Source: Hawksworthiomyces lignivorus (lineage: Eukaryota > Ascomycota > Sordariomycetes > Ophiostomatales > Ophiostomataceae). From it: a stretch of 64,000 nt of DNA. Position numbers and translations under genes: made by a program. This document shows, in pieces, positions 1-11,571 of the stretch. The stretch spans positions 372,001 through 436,000 of the forward strand of contig NTMA01000003.1 of NCBI GenBank assembly GCA_002917075.1. The letters run 5' to 3'. Position 1 is the first letter of the stretch. Every line of letters begins with the position of its first letter. The notes under the pieces were generated by a model that saw only the letters and a list, made by a program, of their open reading frames with translations, was not told the origin of the DNA and made no database searches.

Positions 1-3000
1 CGTCGTAATGGCGCAGGCCTCTTGCCCAAAGACGTACAAGCGGGAGTGGCGCGTATAGGCAAAGCGCAGCCGGCCGGCTCCTGCTCTGCTCCGCCCGCCG
101 TCGTACAAGTATGTGTGCGCGCGGTGCGTGCCAGCGCAGTCAATATTTGCCAGCTCTTGCTGGCGGGTCTCGTTCCAGACAACAAATTGGGTGCTGCGGA
201 AGCCGCAGAGCACAAGCTCTGGCGGGGACCCCTCAGTCTCGTTGTCAATGAACCAAGCATCGCGGATGATGGGGCCGAACGGCGGAGCCGTCTCATGCTT
301 CAGGTGGATGCGAGGAGATTGAACACCGGCATCTGTATCATCGCCAGATTCAATCGCATAGATACGATAAACACCATCGCGTGCCATGGCAACGAATGAA
401 GACGAAGTGCTCTTCCCACTGCCTGGCCGAGATGGAAGAGGAACGATTGATTGAATGGCATCCCGGGTGAGCGATTGTATTTGTGCCACCAGCGTACATG
501 TCATACTGGAGACATCATCAGAGATGGGCTCATACAGACAAAGCTGTCCGGTTCTCGAGCCAAGCACGATGTAATTGAGACATCTGCTAGCAGCGGTGAC
601 CACCATAGGCGCAGGCGACAATGGGGCCTTTTTCGGTAGTGGTAATGGCCAAGAAGTCTCCGATGCAAGTGTACCCTCAACCACGTCCACGTCTAGATTT
701 AAAAGTAAGGTATTGTCGCGAAATAAAGTCGTGACAAGTACTTGAATGTGAACTGTCTTCTGGTGCTCCTCATAAGAATGAAGAACACCCGCAGTATGAG
801 GTAAGAAAAAGAACTCCTCCACTTTGCCAGGAAGCTTTGTTGTAAGTTCCTTGAGGCCCCCTGCCACAGAAAATAAGAAAAGCCGTCCACTCGCACTGCC
901 GACGAGCGCCAGCCCTTCAACTCCTGGTGCTGTAGCAGCTCCGCCGCCGCCGCCTCCTCGAGGGCTTCGCACAACATTGTAGTCTTGCAGAGCAGCTACG
1001 ACTGCATCTGGAATATCAGTTTGCGTCCACTCCACGGTTGCAGTACCACTTGCCGCCTGAAGCTCGCCTAGAAAGAGGCGGCCATGGGTTGTCGCAGACA
1101 GTATCGTGTTTTCTGAGAGGAATGTGTAGCTGTTGAAGAGCTCTTCGCGGAGCCTCTTCTGGCTACCTTTTTGGGGTTTGGTAGTGTTGGCAGCACCGAC
1201 TAAGTCATCTTCGGCTGCAAGCGATGATCCCTCGTCATCATGCTGCTGCACCTTGCTGCTGCCTTGTTCAGAAGTCGCTCCATCTCCTGCAACATGGGAT
1301 TGTAGAGTATTTTTCTCCAAGTTGCTGCCATCTCCTGTCTTCATTGGCACAGTAGAAGATGTACTAGCAGTAAAAGAGGCAGATGAGGAAGCAGTCCCTA
1401 TTTGTTCTCCTTCGAATAAACAGATTTTGCCGTCGCCGCCGCCTGAAGCGACGAGCGTCCGTCTTTGCTCTGATATATGTACCGCAGCGGACCAGATGTT
1501 CTTGCCAGTGTGGCCCGCCAGTAGGCGACGATGCACGAGCTTTCCAGTCAGCGAAGAAGACGGCAGAGACCATTCGTCTTGTTTTCCTGCTGCTTCGTCG
1601 GCGACTGCGAGCTCTAGTCGCCACTCTAGTGTCGTAGCATCTTCGCCAAATGAGTACATAATCATCTCGCCGGGGTTTGCTGGAACCGTTGCGCCAAAGC
1701 GCACATGCCAAATGCGCGACCCGTGGGCCATGACGACGGCCAGTGCCGTGGATGATGCGTCTGTTGGTCGCTGTGCGTCGTTCTGTTGCACATACGAAGT
1801 TGTCGTGGTCACAATCGCATCCTTGTGCTGGGCCAACCCATCAAATGTGTTTTGGAATCCAGTTTCGCGGGCCTCGTCACGAAGGGATTGTTTGCCGTCG
1901 TCGCTTTTGCTCACACCTACACTATCGCTGTGAACTAATCTGTCTAAGTACAGGGGCCATATGCGGATGGTACGGTCGTCGCTACACGTGGCGAGCAGCC
2001 GGACTCGATCTTGTGCACCATCTGTTCGCGCTGCCGACGTTTTCCCGCGAAGGAGGCTGAGGTCGAACGAGGGTGACAGGGCCACGTCGAAGATGGAGCC
2101 CTCGTGTCCTGTGAAGACGCCGAGGACCTTAATCTGAGAATCGTGCTCTTCCTGCTGTTCTCTAGCGGAAGATGAGTTTGGAAGCCGACATGTCCAAACT
2201 ACAATCTCGCCGAACACAGTGCCGGCAGCAACAAGCAGACTTTGTGGTGCGTCGCCACCGTCGTGCTCTCCAACCCAGGCCAGCTGGGCAGAATACAGGA
2301 CGGGCCGGGATGGCGAGATGAGCGACTGTACGAGGGTCAGCGACGGAAACGCCGACAAGGCTGTGCCGTCATTATCGTCCGCCGTCCGCACGCGAAAGGG
2401 AATAACTTCATTGTGCGCCGTGATAAGCGCGCCTAGGCTGCTGCCCCCTCGCTGTGGTGGCAGCATGCCATCGTAGATCCAGTCGGGCGCTTGAACTTCC
2501 CTGAACGGCGTGGCGAGAGAGGCGCCGTCGCTCTGTTTGACTTCGCCTTCGCCTCCGTCTTCACCTTGGCTTGTGCCTGCAGTACAGTCCCTTCTCTGCC
2601 TTCCACGTTCCACCAGCCGTAGTATGTGCTCTCGCGGCACCAGTGCCACGGACCGGCCGCCCCAGACGAGGACGTCGCCGCTGCCGCTGCGAGATCTTTG
2701 CTTGCCTTTTTGTTCGCCGTCTTCTTCCACGCTTTCTTCTTCGCTTTCGCCCACGCGGCAGCCTTGGATGGCCTGCTCGGCAAATACCCGTAGGTGACCG
2801 TAGAGGCGATCAGCCTGGGGGGCGGACACCGACTGCACCAGCTCGCCGCTGCTGGCGGCCGCTTCCTTCTCGTCTACGCTGTAGACGGACAGCCAGCCGT
2901 CCTCACCCGCCAGAATGAAAAGCGACACGCTGTTGGCCTCATCTTCCTTCTTCGCCCTTGGAGCTCGGAAAAAGGCCAAGGCCGTCACCGGACACAGGAC

Positions 3001-3090
3001 AGGTGCCGGTCGGCCCAGCCGCGGGGGGAGAGCCCTGGGCGCCGGGGCCTGCTGTGCCAGAGGCGGGCCACTGTGCCCCAGGCTCTGCAT
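1..3090 (-). CDS. WDR6/Rtt10-like WD40 protein (tRNA 2'-O-methylation partner), partial
   Basis: One uninterrupted reading frame of 1030 codons runs from an ATG at 3090 to the left edge with no stop, so the C-terminus is missing. The N-terminus has the WDR6-type opening (PVTALAFFRAP, then LAGEDGWLSVY and HLRVFAEQAIQG). WD-repeat blocks follow: GHEGSIFDVALSPS, LLATCSDDRTIRIW, KNIWSAAVHISEQ and VASGGGDGKICLFE. Near the edge lies FRSTQFVVWNETRQQELAN, close to the conserved C-terminal block of the family. In this family Rtt10/Trm734 (yeast) and WDR6 (human) bind the Trm7/FTSJ1 methyltransferase for Nm34 of tRNAs and also act in endosomal recycling. The family is about 1000-1100 residues, so probably only a short tail is lost. 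No in-frame ATG was seen just upstream of 3090, although an upstream leader exon cannot be excluded. The family call is from sequence; the function is by homology. Confidence 0.85.
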   Translation of the reverse strand, partial: MQSLGHSGPPLAQQAPAPRALPPRLGRPAPVLCPVTALAFFRAPRAKKEDEANSVSLFILAGEDGWLSVYSVDEKEAAASSGELVQSVSAPQADRLYGHLRVFAEQAIQGCRVGESEEESVEEDGEQKGKQRSRSGSGDVLVWGGRSVALVPREHILRLVERGRQRRDCTAGTSQGEDGGEGEVKQSDGASLATPFREVQAPDWIYDGMLPPQRGGSSLGALITAHNEVIPFRVRTADDNDGTALSAFPSLTLVQSLISPSRPVLYSAQLAWVGEHDGGDAPQSLLVAAGTVFGEIVVWTCRLPNSSSAREQQEEHDSQIKVLGVFTGHEGSIFDVALSPSFDLSLLRGKTSAARTDGAQDRVRLLATCSDDRTIRIWPLYLDRLVHSDSVGVSKSDDGKQSLRDEARETGFQNTFDGLAQHKDAIVTTTTSYVQQNDAQRPTDASSTALAVVMAHGSRIWHVRFGATVPANPGEMIMYSFGEDATTLEWRLELAVADEAAGKQDEWSLPSSSLTGKLVHRRLLAGHTGKNIWSAAVHISEQRRTLVASGGGDGKICLFEGEQIGTASSSASFTASTSSTVPMKTGDGSNLEKNTLQSHVAGDGATSEQGSSKVQQHDDEGSSLAAEDDLVGAANTTKPQKGSQKRLREELFNSYTFLSENTILSATTHGRLFLGELQAASGTATVEWTQTDIPDAVVAALQDYNVVRSPRGGGGGGAATAPGVEGLALVGSASGRLFLFSVAGGLKELTTKLPGKVEEFFFLPHTAGVLHSYEEHQKTVHIQVLVTTLFRDNTLLLNLDVDVVEGTLASETSWPLPLPKKAPLSPAPMVVTAASRCLNYIVLGSRTGQLCLYEPISDDVSSMTCTLVAQIQSLTRDAIQSIVPLPSRPGSGKSTSSSFVAMARDGVYRIYAIESGDDTDAGVQSPRIHLKHETAPPFGPIIRDAWFIDNETEGSPPELVLCGFRSTQFVVWNETRQQELANIDCAGTHRAHTYLYDGGRSRAGAGRLRFAYTRHSRLYVFGQEACAITT

Positions 3091-4131
3091 TGGCACAATA
3101 GCACCGAATCCTAAACAGGTATATGTATATTGTCTCCTTTCCCTTGTTCTATGTGTTACTCATGTTGAGAATTTATGACGTAGAAAAGGTAGTCACTGTT
3201 TAGACGAATCCACTTCCTTCCTATTTTTGCTTTGGCTCCTTCCATTTTATCTAAATTTTTTTTGGCGCCAGCCTTAACACCGTTTTTTTACTTGATCGCC
3301 TCACCTCACAAGGCTTCTCTCCTAAGGCCATCCGCCATTTCAGTTTTAATTAGAGCTTCATAGGCCACACAAACAGCGAAGGTAAAATATATTATTGTTA
3401 GAAGACAAAGATGGAATTTTCTTCGAGGCAAAAATTAAATCGTAGTGTCAGGACACACTTAACAAGCTACACGAACAGCTAATATTCACTTGGGCTTCTT
3501 CACGATGTTCAAGGAGGCATTTGTCAGGTCGCATAAGAAAAATTGGCATGGGATACGAACGTGAAATACTAGTATTCTTTCTATACATGAGTATGGGGAA
3601 GTTTAAAATAGTAACAAAATCCATCGCTGTTCTTCCCCCCTTTTCCCCCTGAAAATAGAATATACCACACAGAGCCTTTTCGTCATTGAATCCCGTCGTG
3701 ACTTTACATCTTTGTCATGCGAGTCTGTCTTTTCCTTGCGAAATAAACAGTGAAAAAAACCTATTCAGCCGTGAAAGAGTCCATAAGACGGAAAAACTTG
3801 CCCTCGAGAGAAAAACGCCGGTAATGCAAAACATAAAGTGTGAGTGTTGGTGGAGACGTAAAGAACCATAAAATGAGAAGGTGAAAAAAAAAAAAAAAAT
3901 ATGAGAAAAACGATGACGTCGAGAAGGGGATATGAGCTTGCCCCCCCTCCTGTCAGGCGCCTCCCAGTGATGTACAATCCATGCCGGATAGAGGATGAAT
4001 CAAAAGTATGCCAGAAGCTGAATCTATGATATTCCTTTTTATCTCCCGCAGTGGATCGGTGGAAAGAAGAAATGCACAAGACGGACGCGAAAGGCAAAAA
4101 TGTGAAGAGGGCAGAGACGGTCGCCCGCCGC
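3091..4131. other. Intergenic: WDR6-like promoter and SUR7-like 3' flank
   Basis: About 1.0 kb between two genes on the minus strand. It is AT-rich with A/T runs, including a 14-A run near 3886-3899. No open frame with coding character was recognised. It should hold the 3' UTR of the SUR7-like gene and the promoter of the WDR6-like gene. Confidence 0.5.
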
Positions 4132-5217
4132 TTAGGCGTGCGAGTAGGGCTCGTAGGCCAGGTCGGAGCGGCCGCCCTGCTGGCGCGGGGCACCGTACTG
4201 GGGCGCGTAGGCGTTGTTGCTGTAGTAGCCGCTGGTGCTGAGGTGGGGGTCGCTAAGCGGCTGGTAGGCGCCGGCGCCTTGCTTGTCGTTGAAGCGCGGG
4301 GCGGGGCCAGGGCCGGAGCGGTCGCGGCGGCTGCTGGGGGCGCAGCAGCAGACGGTGAACATCCAGAAGAAGGAAGCGGCGACAGCGGCAGCGGCAGCGA
4401 TCCAGACGGCAGCCAGGAAGCCGCCGTTGACCGAGGCAGTGACGCCGTACTTCTTGGCGGTGCCCTCAAGCACGCCGACGACGACGAGCGACATGGCGGT
4501 GGCCAGGCCAGCAGCGCCGATGACGGCGACGACAGTCAGGCCGGCGATGACAAAGGTCAGGCAGGAGATGCCGCGGCTGCAGCTGGTGAAGAGGCCGAAG
4601 AAGATCTCGACAGCCAGGCAAACAAAAGCGATGATGAAGACGATCTGGGTCCAGCGCGCCAGGGTGCCAAAGGTGGAGATGGCATCGCGAATGTCCTTGG
4701 GAATGTTGACGTTGACGCCGGTGGAGCTGGCCAGCGAGGTAACCGAGTTCTCGGACGCGTTGAGCGTCTTGGCGGCGTAGTTGTACTCGGGCTTGCTGCA
4801 GGTGCGCGTGCCGTTCTGGTTGGTCTCGCAGTAGTTCCACAGCGAGAAGTCGTACAGCTTGCCGAGGTTGAGGTCGGCCGCCGTGATGTTGGTCGAGCTG
4901 CTACCAGCGGTAGCCTTCTCGCCGGTGCTGCCGCCAGTGCTGCCGCTGTTGGATGCACCAGGGCGGAGGATGCCAAAGTCGTGGAACTGGATGCCGCCAT
5001 TGTTGTCCGGCGCGCGGGCGCCGAGGAGGTGCGAGCGGCCGCTGAGAATATTTACAGCATCCGAGGGGCTGATGGACGTGCCCGTGGTGTTGACCTCGAA
5101 CATGTACATGTTCTTGTCGGCCACGCCGGCCAAGGCGGCCACGAGGAGGGCGACGATGCTGACGACGGCCAGCACGAATGGCAGGGCCACACAGACGACA
5201 CGACCTGCGCTGACCAT
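4132..5217 (-). CDS. SUR7/PalI-family four-span plasma-membrane protein
   Basis: Encodes 361 residues from the ATG at 5217, which sits in a strong context (GCCAAAATGG). Membrane span 1 follows the start (MVSAGRVVCVALPFVLAVV). A long extracellular loop holds the family pattern W-x-YC...C (LWNYCETNQNGTRTCSKP). Three more spans follow (IVFIIAFVCLAVEIFFGLF; a span from about CLTFVIAGLTVV; a span from about FLAAVWIAAAAAV ending in CCC), then a polar Gly/Tyr-rich cytosolic tail. SUR7-family proteins mark eisosomes/MCC patches of the cortex and affect wall and membrane organisation; the exact paralogue is unknown. The same frame stays open for 335 more codons to an ATG at 6222, giving a possible 696-residue form. 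I prefer the inner start because the known family begins there and the extension lies in a pyrimidine-rich stretch that is open in all three frames. Confidence 0.8.
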   Translation of the reverse strand: MVSAGRVVCVALPFVLAVVSIVALLVAALAGVADKNMYMFEVNTTGTSISPSDAVNILSGRSHLLGARAPDNNGGIQFHDFGILRPGASNSGSTGGSTGEKATAGSSSTNITAADLNLGKLYDFSLWNYCETNQNGTRTCSKPEYNYAAKTLNASENSVTSLASSTGVNVNIPKDIRDAISTFGTLARWTQIVFIIAFVCLAVEIFFGLFTSCSRGISCLTFVIAGLTVVAVIGAAGLATAMSLVVVGVLEGTAKKYGVTASVNGGFLAAVWIAAAAAVAASFFWMFTVCCCAPSSRRDRSGPGPAPRFNDKQGAGAYQPLSDPHLSTSGYYSNNAYAPQYGAPRQQGGRSDLAYEPYSHA

Positions 5218-6222
5218 TTTGGCGGATGAAGCTGGTGGTTGCTGTGGGGATGGGGGACTCTTGGGAGGGCTGTTACGAGGTCTTGAGGAACCGTTCGCTG
5301 CCGATGCTGTGTTCAGAGGAAGCGGCGGGAGCGGCGGACTGAGCGTGCGAGCGAGCGAGGCAAGCTTGGACGTGTAAGGCGGCGGTGATGGCTCAGCGGG
5401 AGACGTGTGGTCGTCGGTAGGCCGAGGTAGCGAAGGTGGTGAGAGCGGCGGTCGCCGGTAGTGATGAGGATTGTAGTGAGCGGGTTTGGGCGGAGCCGGT
5501 GGTGGAAACGACTCGAGCGGATTGGAGCGAGTGTGGTTGCTGCTGTTGCTGTTCCCTGTGGACGAGTTCTCGATGGTCGACTGCGGACGAAGTCGCGATC
5601 GAGGAGGGAGAAGTGGAGGAAGAGACGAAGGGGGAGACGAGGGAGGAGAGAGGAGCGAAGAATGAGGGTGCGAGTGAGTGTGGTAGTCTGAAGACGAGTC
5701 GGAAGAGGAAGACTCGGAATGATTAGAGACCTGGCGGATGACAGGACTCACAGACTCAAAGACAGGCGACGATGATGCAGGAGGAATACGGGGAGCAAAA
5801 GCAGGCGAAGGACGAGAGCGTCTGGGAGGGGGATGGAGATAAATATTGGAAGAAGCAGAAGAACTATGGGGCGCAAGGGAAGGGAGGGAGGCAAGGGTAG
5901 CACCAGCAGGATGAGCCGTATTAGTCTTGTTTTGGAGATTAGTCGTAAAGGAGGTGGTTGTGGTGGCAGCCTTAGACAGGAGCAGGGCATCGGCCTTTTC
6001 CAAGAATAACGACCTGGGTCTGCTGGGAGCCGTGCTTGTGATACTGTGTTGGTGCTGGCTCTGGTGGTTCTTCTGGTGGTTCTGGTGGTTCTGGTGGTTC
6101 TGGTAATGCTGGTGCTGCTGCTGAAATTGGCGTTGGCTTGGCAGGCTCTGCACAGCAGTGGCGTGGCGCAGGTAACGGTCGCCTGGTGGAGGTGGATCTT
6201 GGTAGGAGCGATGGCCCGACAT
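5218..6222 (-). other. Open upstream extension of the SUR7-like frame (leader or alternative N-terminus)
   Basis: This stretch is in frame with the SUR7-like protein and would add a Pro/Ser/His/Asn-rich, disordered N-terminus with a NHQ repeat (DNA repeat at about 6061-6105). On the minus strand it is strongly C/T-rich, which makes stop codons rare, and the other two frames are also largely open (for example 5748-6380 and 5972-6370). It is therefore better read as a long 5' leader than as proven coding sequence. Confidence 0.5.
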
Positions 6223-9200
6223 GGTTTAGCGTAGGTATTTTCTTGCTCAGCCCCAGCGACGGGCTGATGGTGTGAAAAGTGGGGCACGCGAAGTGAGAAT
6301 TGGAAACGAGAGCGAGAGCTGCCAGACGAGAAGAGAGAGCGACACAGGGGCACACCACACACACAAACACTCAGACACAAACACGCACACTGTGCTCTGT
6401 ATACGCCCGTGTGCGCCTGTTTGTGGATGGGGTTTTAGTGGGATTGGGTCAGTGGGATTGGTGCACTTGGTGCAAACTGGTGCATTGAATGGCTCAGAAT
6501 GGCTCAGAGGTACTTCGTAATGCTGCGCACGAATCTGCAGACCAAAAAAGAAAATCGGGCTTTTTTTGTTTTCGTTGTTTCAGGGATCTGGGGTCCGGTT
6601 GTTGGCTTTGAAGTCTTGACCCCCTTTCTTTCTTTTTTCCTCTTTCGGTGACTAAGGTCAATTTAATGTCCATGGACGCGATTCCGCAAGGCATCTTTTT
6701 TGTCCGTCTACGTCCGCGCAGGAGAGGGAGATATACGGCACTCATTTGTACTCGTTCAGCTTGGCTCGTCTTGCTGTTGATGGTAAACATGGTAAACACT
6801 GAAAAGACGATATCGAAGCTTTTGTCTGCTCTTCTGTTGATGGCCATCGCCGCGATGCTGTTGTTCTGCGGCGGCTGCTGGCCGCGTTGTTGTGGCAGCA
6901 GGCCGTTGTCAGGACATCCGAAGAGGCTGCGAATTTGGAGCGTCATGCACTGTAATTGCATCGCGGGGTTGCTGCTAAGGCTATCTCGCGACGAACTTGG
7001 GCCATTCCCAGCGGCTGAATGCGGCAGCTGGCCAATATTCAGGGGCTAGGCTGACCCGGGCTTACAACTCGGAAACAAGCAGAGAAAAAGGACCCTGGCG
7101 CTGCTTGCGATATTTTCGCACCCATGGACCCCAACGATAGTCGACCTGTAAGCCCTTACCTGCCGCTAGCGAACTGTAATTACTGCAGATATCAATAACC
7201 CCAGCAGGTTCCCTGGTACATGTAATCTACATATGCTCATCCTCTGTCAGACGGCAGGGACCTTCTATGCTCTGTTCGTCGTAGTGCAATCATACGGAGT
7301 ACTCTGCAGCCCTTTTTTGCTGCTTTCTTACGAGAGATGTGCGGTGACAAAATGGCGGCTGGGAAATAATAGGCCGCAGATCAGCAAGCATTAATGTGCT
7401 GACGACAGGAACGACTCTCTGAGCCTGTGGGAGCAGTCCGGCTTCGAGAAGATCCGTGGGGATGGAGGACGAGCGACAGTCATCTCGTATATTACTCGCT
7501 CTTTTTTTTTTTGTGGCCGATCCTTGCTGCTGCACGACTGAAGTGTAAAGTCGTATTACAAGGCGTAAGATGCTCCGACAGACTTTAGTCGCCGCACGTC
7601 TATCGGAAATAATCCAAAGATGAAAAATTGCATGTCATCGTTCTCGGAGCAATACGCCAGTTCGTGGAGCGCAGAAATACATGCTCAACCTGATTTGTGT
7701 TTCTGTCTTTCCTGTTCTTTTCTCTCCACGCTCTTGTGTCTCTGCTAGCTCTTCTTGCGTCACCCCTGACGACAGCAGATGCACCGTTGCCACTGCGAAC
7801 TACGGGAATCACTCCAGGTCCCGCGTAGAAGGGGAGGTAAAGGTGGTGTGCAATCTGTATATCATCCTGTGCTATACGTCCGGTGCTATAAGACAGACGC
7901 GTATTCGTGAGAAACACTGCGACGGTTTGGCAGCAGGCGCAAGAGGCCAAGACTTTTGAATCTGCAAAACAGAACGCCAAATTCTTCCGTCTGCCGAGGC
8001 GACACGTCAGATCCTTCTTTTTTGCATTCAGGATTTGTGTACGGTTTCTCTGGGATCACCCATTGGTGGACCCTAGGCGTTGTGTGAGTTTGGCCCATTA
8101 TTAGTGGCCCACATCACAGTGAGGCTTATTCCTTCTTTTGGGTCCTCGAAGTGGACAAAGTGAAAAAATAAAAAAGCTTGGACGGGCAGAGAGTGTGGCG
8201 GGACAAAGTACGTGCGCGAGACAGATCATGGTGGCTGATGCCATTAGCGGGACCGCCGCTCCTAATTTTAGAAATGTGCTCGCTGTTGGTGCAGTTCCAA
8301 CAAATTCGCTAGCTCATCCTATGGCGAGCCAAGTATCGTGCCGAGATGTAGTTCTCCCAAGAAAAAAAACTTTAAGTGTGCGCAGCAGGCGGAGGCAGCC
8401 TTCCTCAGTCTCCTCGTGAGGTTACCTTGGAGGGTGCTCTGCGAGATCGCCCACGATTTGACGAGGAAGCAGAAGAAGAAGCGAAGCAATAGAAACCCTA
8501 CCTTCTCGTGCAACCTGCAAGGCGATAAGATATCGTATTGTACATAGTATGTAAGGCATGCCTGTACTAGCTTGTTCGCAGTGCAATGCCTGTCTCTTTT
8601 TTTAGTACTACACTTACCTTTCTTTTTTTTTCATCTTCATGACTTTGCCGGCCGAGACATATTGAAATATCTCGGGGGCTTATCAAACGGGAGCTCCAAG
8701 CAGATCTGGGCTTTTTCCCGCCTGCCATCGACTTGGGTCACACGCCAGCTGCCTGGGAAAGGGGATTTACGCTGCGACACAGCATCTCTGCTTCTAGAAC
8801 GCCCTTCAAAACAGGCTGCGTTGCGCGTCTGGAATGGTCGGAGAATTGCACGCTCTTCTGAAATTTTTTCCTGTCGTAATTCATTCGTCATTGCTCAGTG
8901 CTCATCACGTACGCAGTCTTGTGGCCCCATTGCTCGTCGCTTTCAAACACGCGACCTCCAAGCTCAACCCCTGCTGCCCAACGTCCACGCAGATGCTCTT
9001 GTTTCGCAGTAGACTTGGCAGATAGACCGCGCCACAAGAGTTTGACTTGCCCGGATCACAGCTCTCTGCCCTTTTCGTGCCCATGTTTTCATCGTCTGTC
9101 TTCCTCGCTGCACGCGCATATGTTGGAATGCCCAACGCTGAATTTGCCCCCACTGTTGGACTGCGACTTTTCTTTTTCCATTCTTCGTATTGCAGGCAGG

Positions 9201-11536
9201 GCGCGTGCTCTCCGGGCACACACCATATCTTTTTTTGTTCATCCGTTCTGGTCTTCTTTGTGCTACCTCGTCTTGACCCCTGCCGTGAACTTGTTTGACG
9301 CCGCGTGCTCACCTTGAGATAATTTCTCTTTTGGCTTCATTTGCTTAAGCCCGCGCTCTGTTTCATGCATATTCGTCAATCAGCATACTCCGTAGTTCGC
9401 GCTTTATGAATCCATTCTTGGGGTTGAATGGCCTATATTTGCAGGTATGCAGTCGTTCGTCAGGAATCTCTCATCCAACACTCCACATACCCACCACTGC
9501 ACGTTTCGATATGCTTGGCTGGGGTTTGACAAGGGACCCTCCCCCCTCTCTCTCTGGGCTGTTTTCTGGGCTGTTCCTTTTCTCGTCTCTATTGTATTCT
9601 GCATTCTTCCCCTCGGGTTTTGCTTGGTGACTGGCTTCCCTTTTTCTGGGTCAAACGGTAGCTGTCGGTGAGGGGCAAGAGAGCACGTGCGAAAAGGTTG
9701 CCCAATAAGGCCATCTGTAACCTCTTTGTTACCATTGTAGCCTCAGCGCCCTTCCCCATAAGAGCCAAATTTCTGTGCATCACGGGACCAACTTAGTTGT
9801 CAACAGTTGTCAAACCCGGTTGTCGTGTTCCTCTTGTCTCCCCCCCGCTGATCTCCTCAGGTCGCTGCTGTGTGTGACCTCGCCCGTCCTGTTGTCCGCT
9901 CGTCTGCGGAGATATACTTGGTTCGGTCTCTCTTCGTCAGTCTTCGCCCGCGTTTCCGTGTCCTCCTGCACTCTGCACGTCCTGCATCTCCCCCCATCCA
10001 CCCCATCCTGCACAACCCCCAATCCTCTCCTCCCCCAAGCAGCCTTGCGACGGTGAAAGTGCCCCCGCGAACCAGTCAGACGCCGTCGATTGGCTTGGGT
10101 ACTGCATTTCCTTTGCTGTTGCCCGCTTTTACTGCATCTGCAACGCAACGGCGGCTGCATCTCTTCATTCTCGGTGTCGAATCCGACCTCTTCTTCTTCT
10201 ACATCCTCCTCCCTTCTGCCTGCCTCTTCTTCTCTTCTGTGTCCCCTCTCGTCTTCTCGCCTTGCTTTTCTTCCGCTCGGTTCCTTTCTGTCTTATTCTT
10301 CTTCGTCTTCGTCTTCGCAACTCTTCTCGTTCTTCCTCTCTCTTACTATTCCGCCTCTTTCAGCTGCCGTGTTCATCACTAATCCCTCCCTAGCTCTTTG
10401 CTATCTCCTATCAGAGCGGCTGCTAGTGAAAATTCGTTCTCGACCAGTCTGTGATCGGCCCCTCTCGCAACCAGACCATTCGACTCTCCCCAGTTTTGAT
10501 CCAGCCTACGCGGTCCCAGCCCAGTCACAGGTCGCCATTGAGCCAAGACTTTTGGTTCTTCCCACCGATAGAGAATTAGGACCTCGCCGCCCTTGCTCAC
10601 CACGACCAGGTGTTTTCCCCACTATTGCCGTCATTCTGGTCACTCTATCTCTTGCCCAGGCTCTTCTCTCTTTCGTTTTCACGTCTGCTTTCCGCTCTTC
10701 TCGTTCTTCGATCTCCGTTCTTCCTATTCGATCCGCTTGTCACGAACAGCGTCCGCGGCACAGTCGGGCTTTGAAATCGGCTTGACGGCATCCCGCCATT
10801 GCGTCTTCCTGCTTCCCACCCACACCACTTGTCTTTTTTTTGGGCTATCGTTGCCTCGCCGGGCCGTCTCCGACCTCGCGGACCACAGCACCGACGCAGT
10901 ATCTTGTCCACCTCTTAGGTCGTCTTCCTTCTGCATCGAACCACAATCCACCAAGCAGGAGAGCAGACATCCGCAGGAACTACACCGCTCTTGTTGTCCT
11001 CAGAACCAAAAAGAAAAAAACATCTTGCTTCCCAGGGCATGCAGCACGCCCATTGGCGACCCCTAGTACGTCCGTCTAGATTGTTCCACTGGCCAAGATT
11101 GGCCAAGAAAAGTGTAGAAAGCGTGCAAAGTACGAACCCCAAGGAAGCTCCTACGGCGCTCTGCTCTGCCAAGCTCTCTGCCCAGCCTTGGATTTCTTGT
11201 CATCTTGGTAGTCGGGCGAGGCTTTTCCAAAGCAAACGCTTCTCTTTTTATTTCTCTCCTTTTTTTTAAACAGGTTGGTTGACATCCCCCCTCTTTCTCT
11301 GTGCACATTGTGTTTTCCTTTCCACCACATTTTTTATCCCGAGGCATTCACATCGCCCTCACTTGCTCTGTTCTTTGCCCTATTCTTTTATTGCCAATGC
11401 TGGTCTGTGTTTCACTGTTCACTTTCATCTTCTCTGCCCTCTTGTCTTTTTATCTTAGCTCATTCGTATGTGGCACGACTTCAACCGTTATCATCTTTTG
11501 TCTGCCGCATCAACGTGGTCGTTCTTCGTAGCCTAG

Positions 11537-11571
<35 letters not shown>

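Noticed and set aside
1133..1933. 266-codon plus-strand open frame
   Set aside because: It lies opposite the WDR6-like coding frame, which shows WD-repeat motifs and continuity from 3090 to 1.
4051..5229. 392-codon plus-strand open frame rich in Ala/Gly/Asp
   Set aside because: It is the antisense shadow of the SUR7-like coding sequence; the minus strand carries clear membrane spans and the family Cys motif.
6648..7049. 133-codon plus-strand frame in the SUR7/PP-Z intergenic region
   Set aside because: No signal peptide logic, family motif or splice continuation; composition matches its surroundings.
8930..8990. Possible tRNA B-box near 8943
   Set aside because: Loop size and core bases do not fit a T-loop, and no cloverleaf could be formed.
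10090..10785. 231-codon Ser/Leu-rich plus-strand frame
   Set aside because: All frames are open here because the strand is pyrimidine-rich; the translation is a Ser/Leu/Phe run as expected from CT-rich leader DNA.
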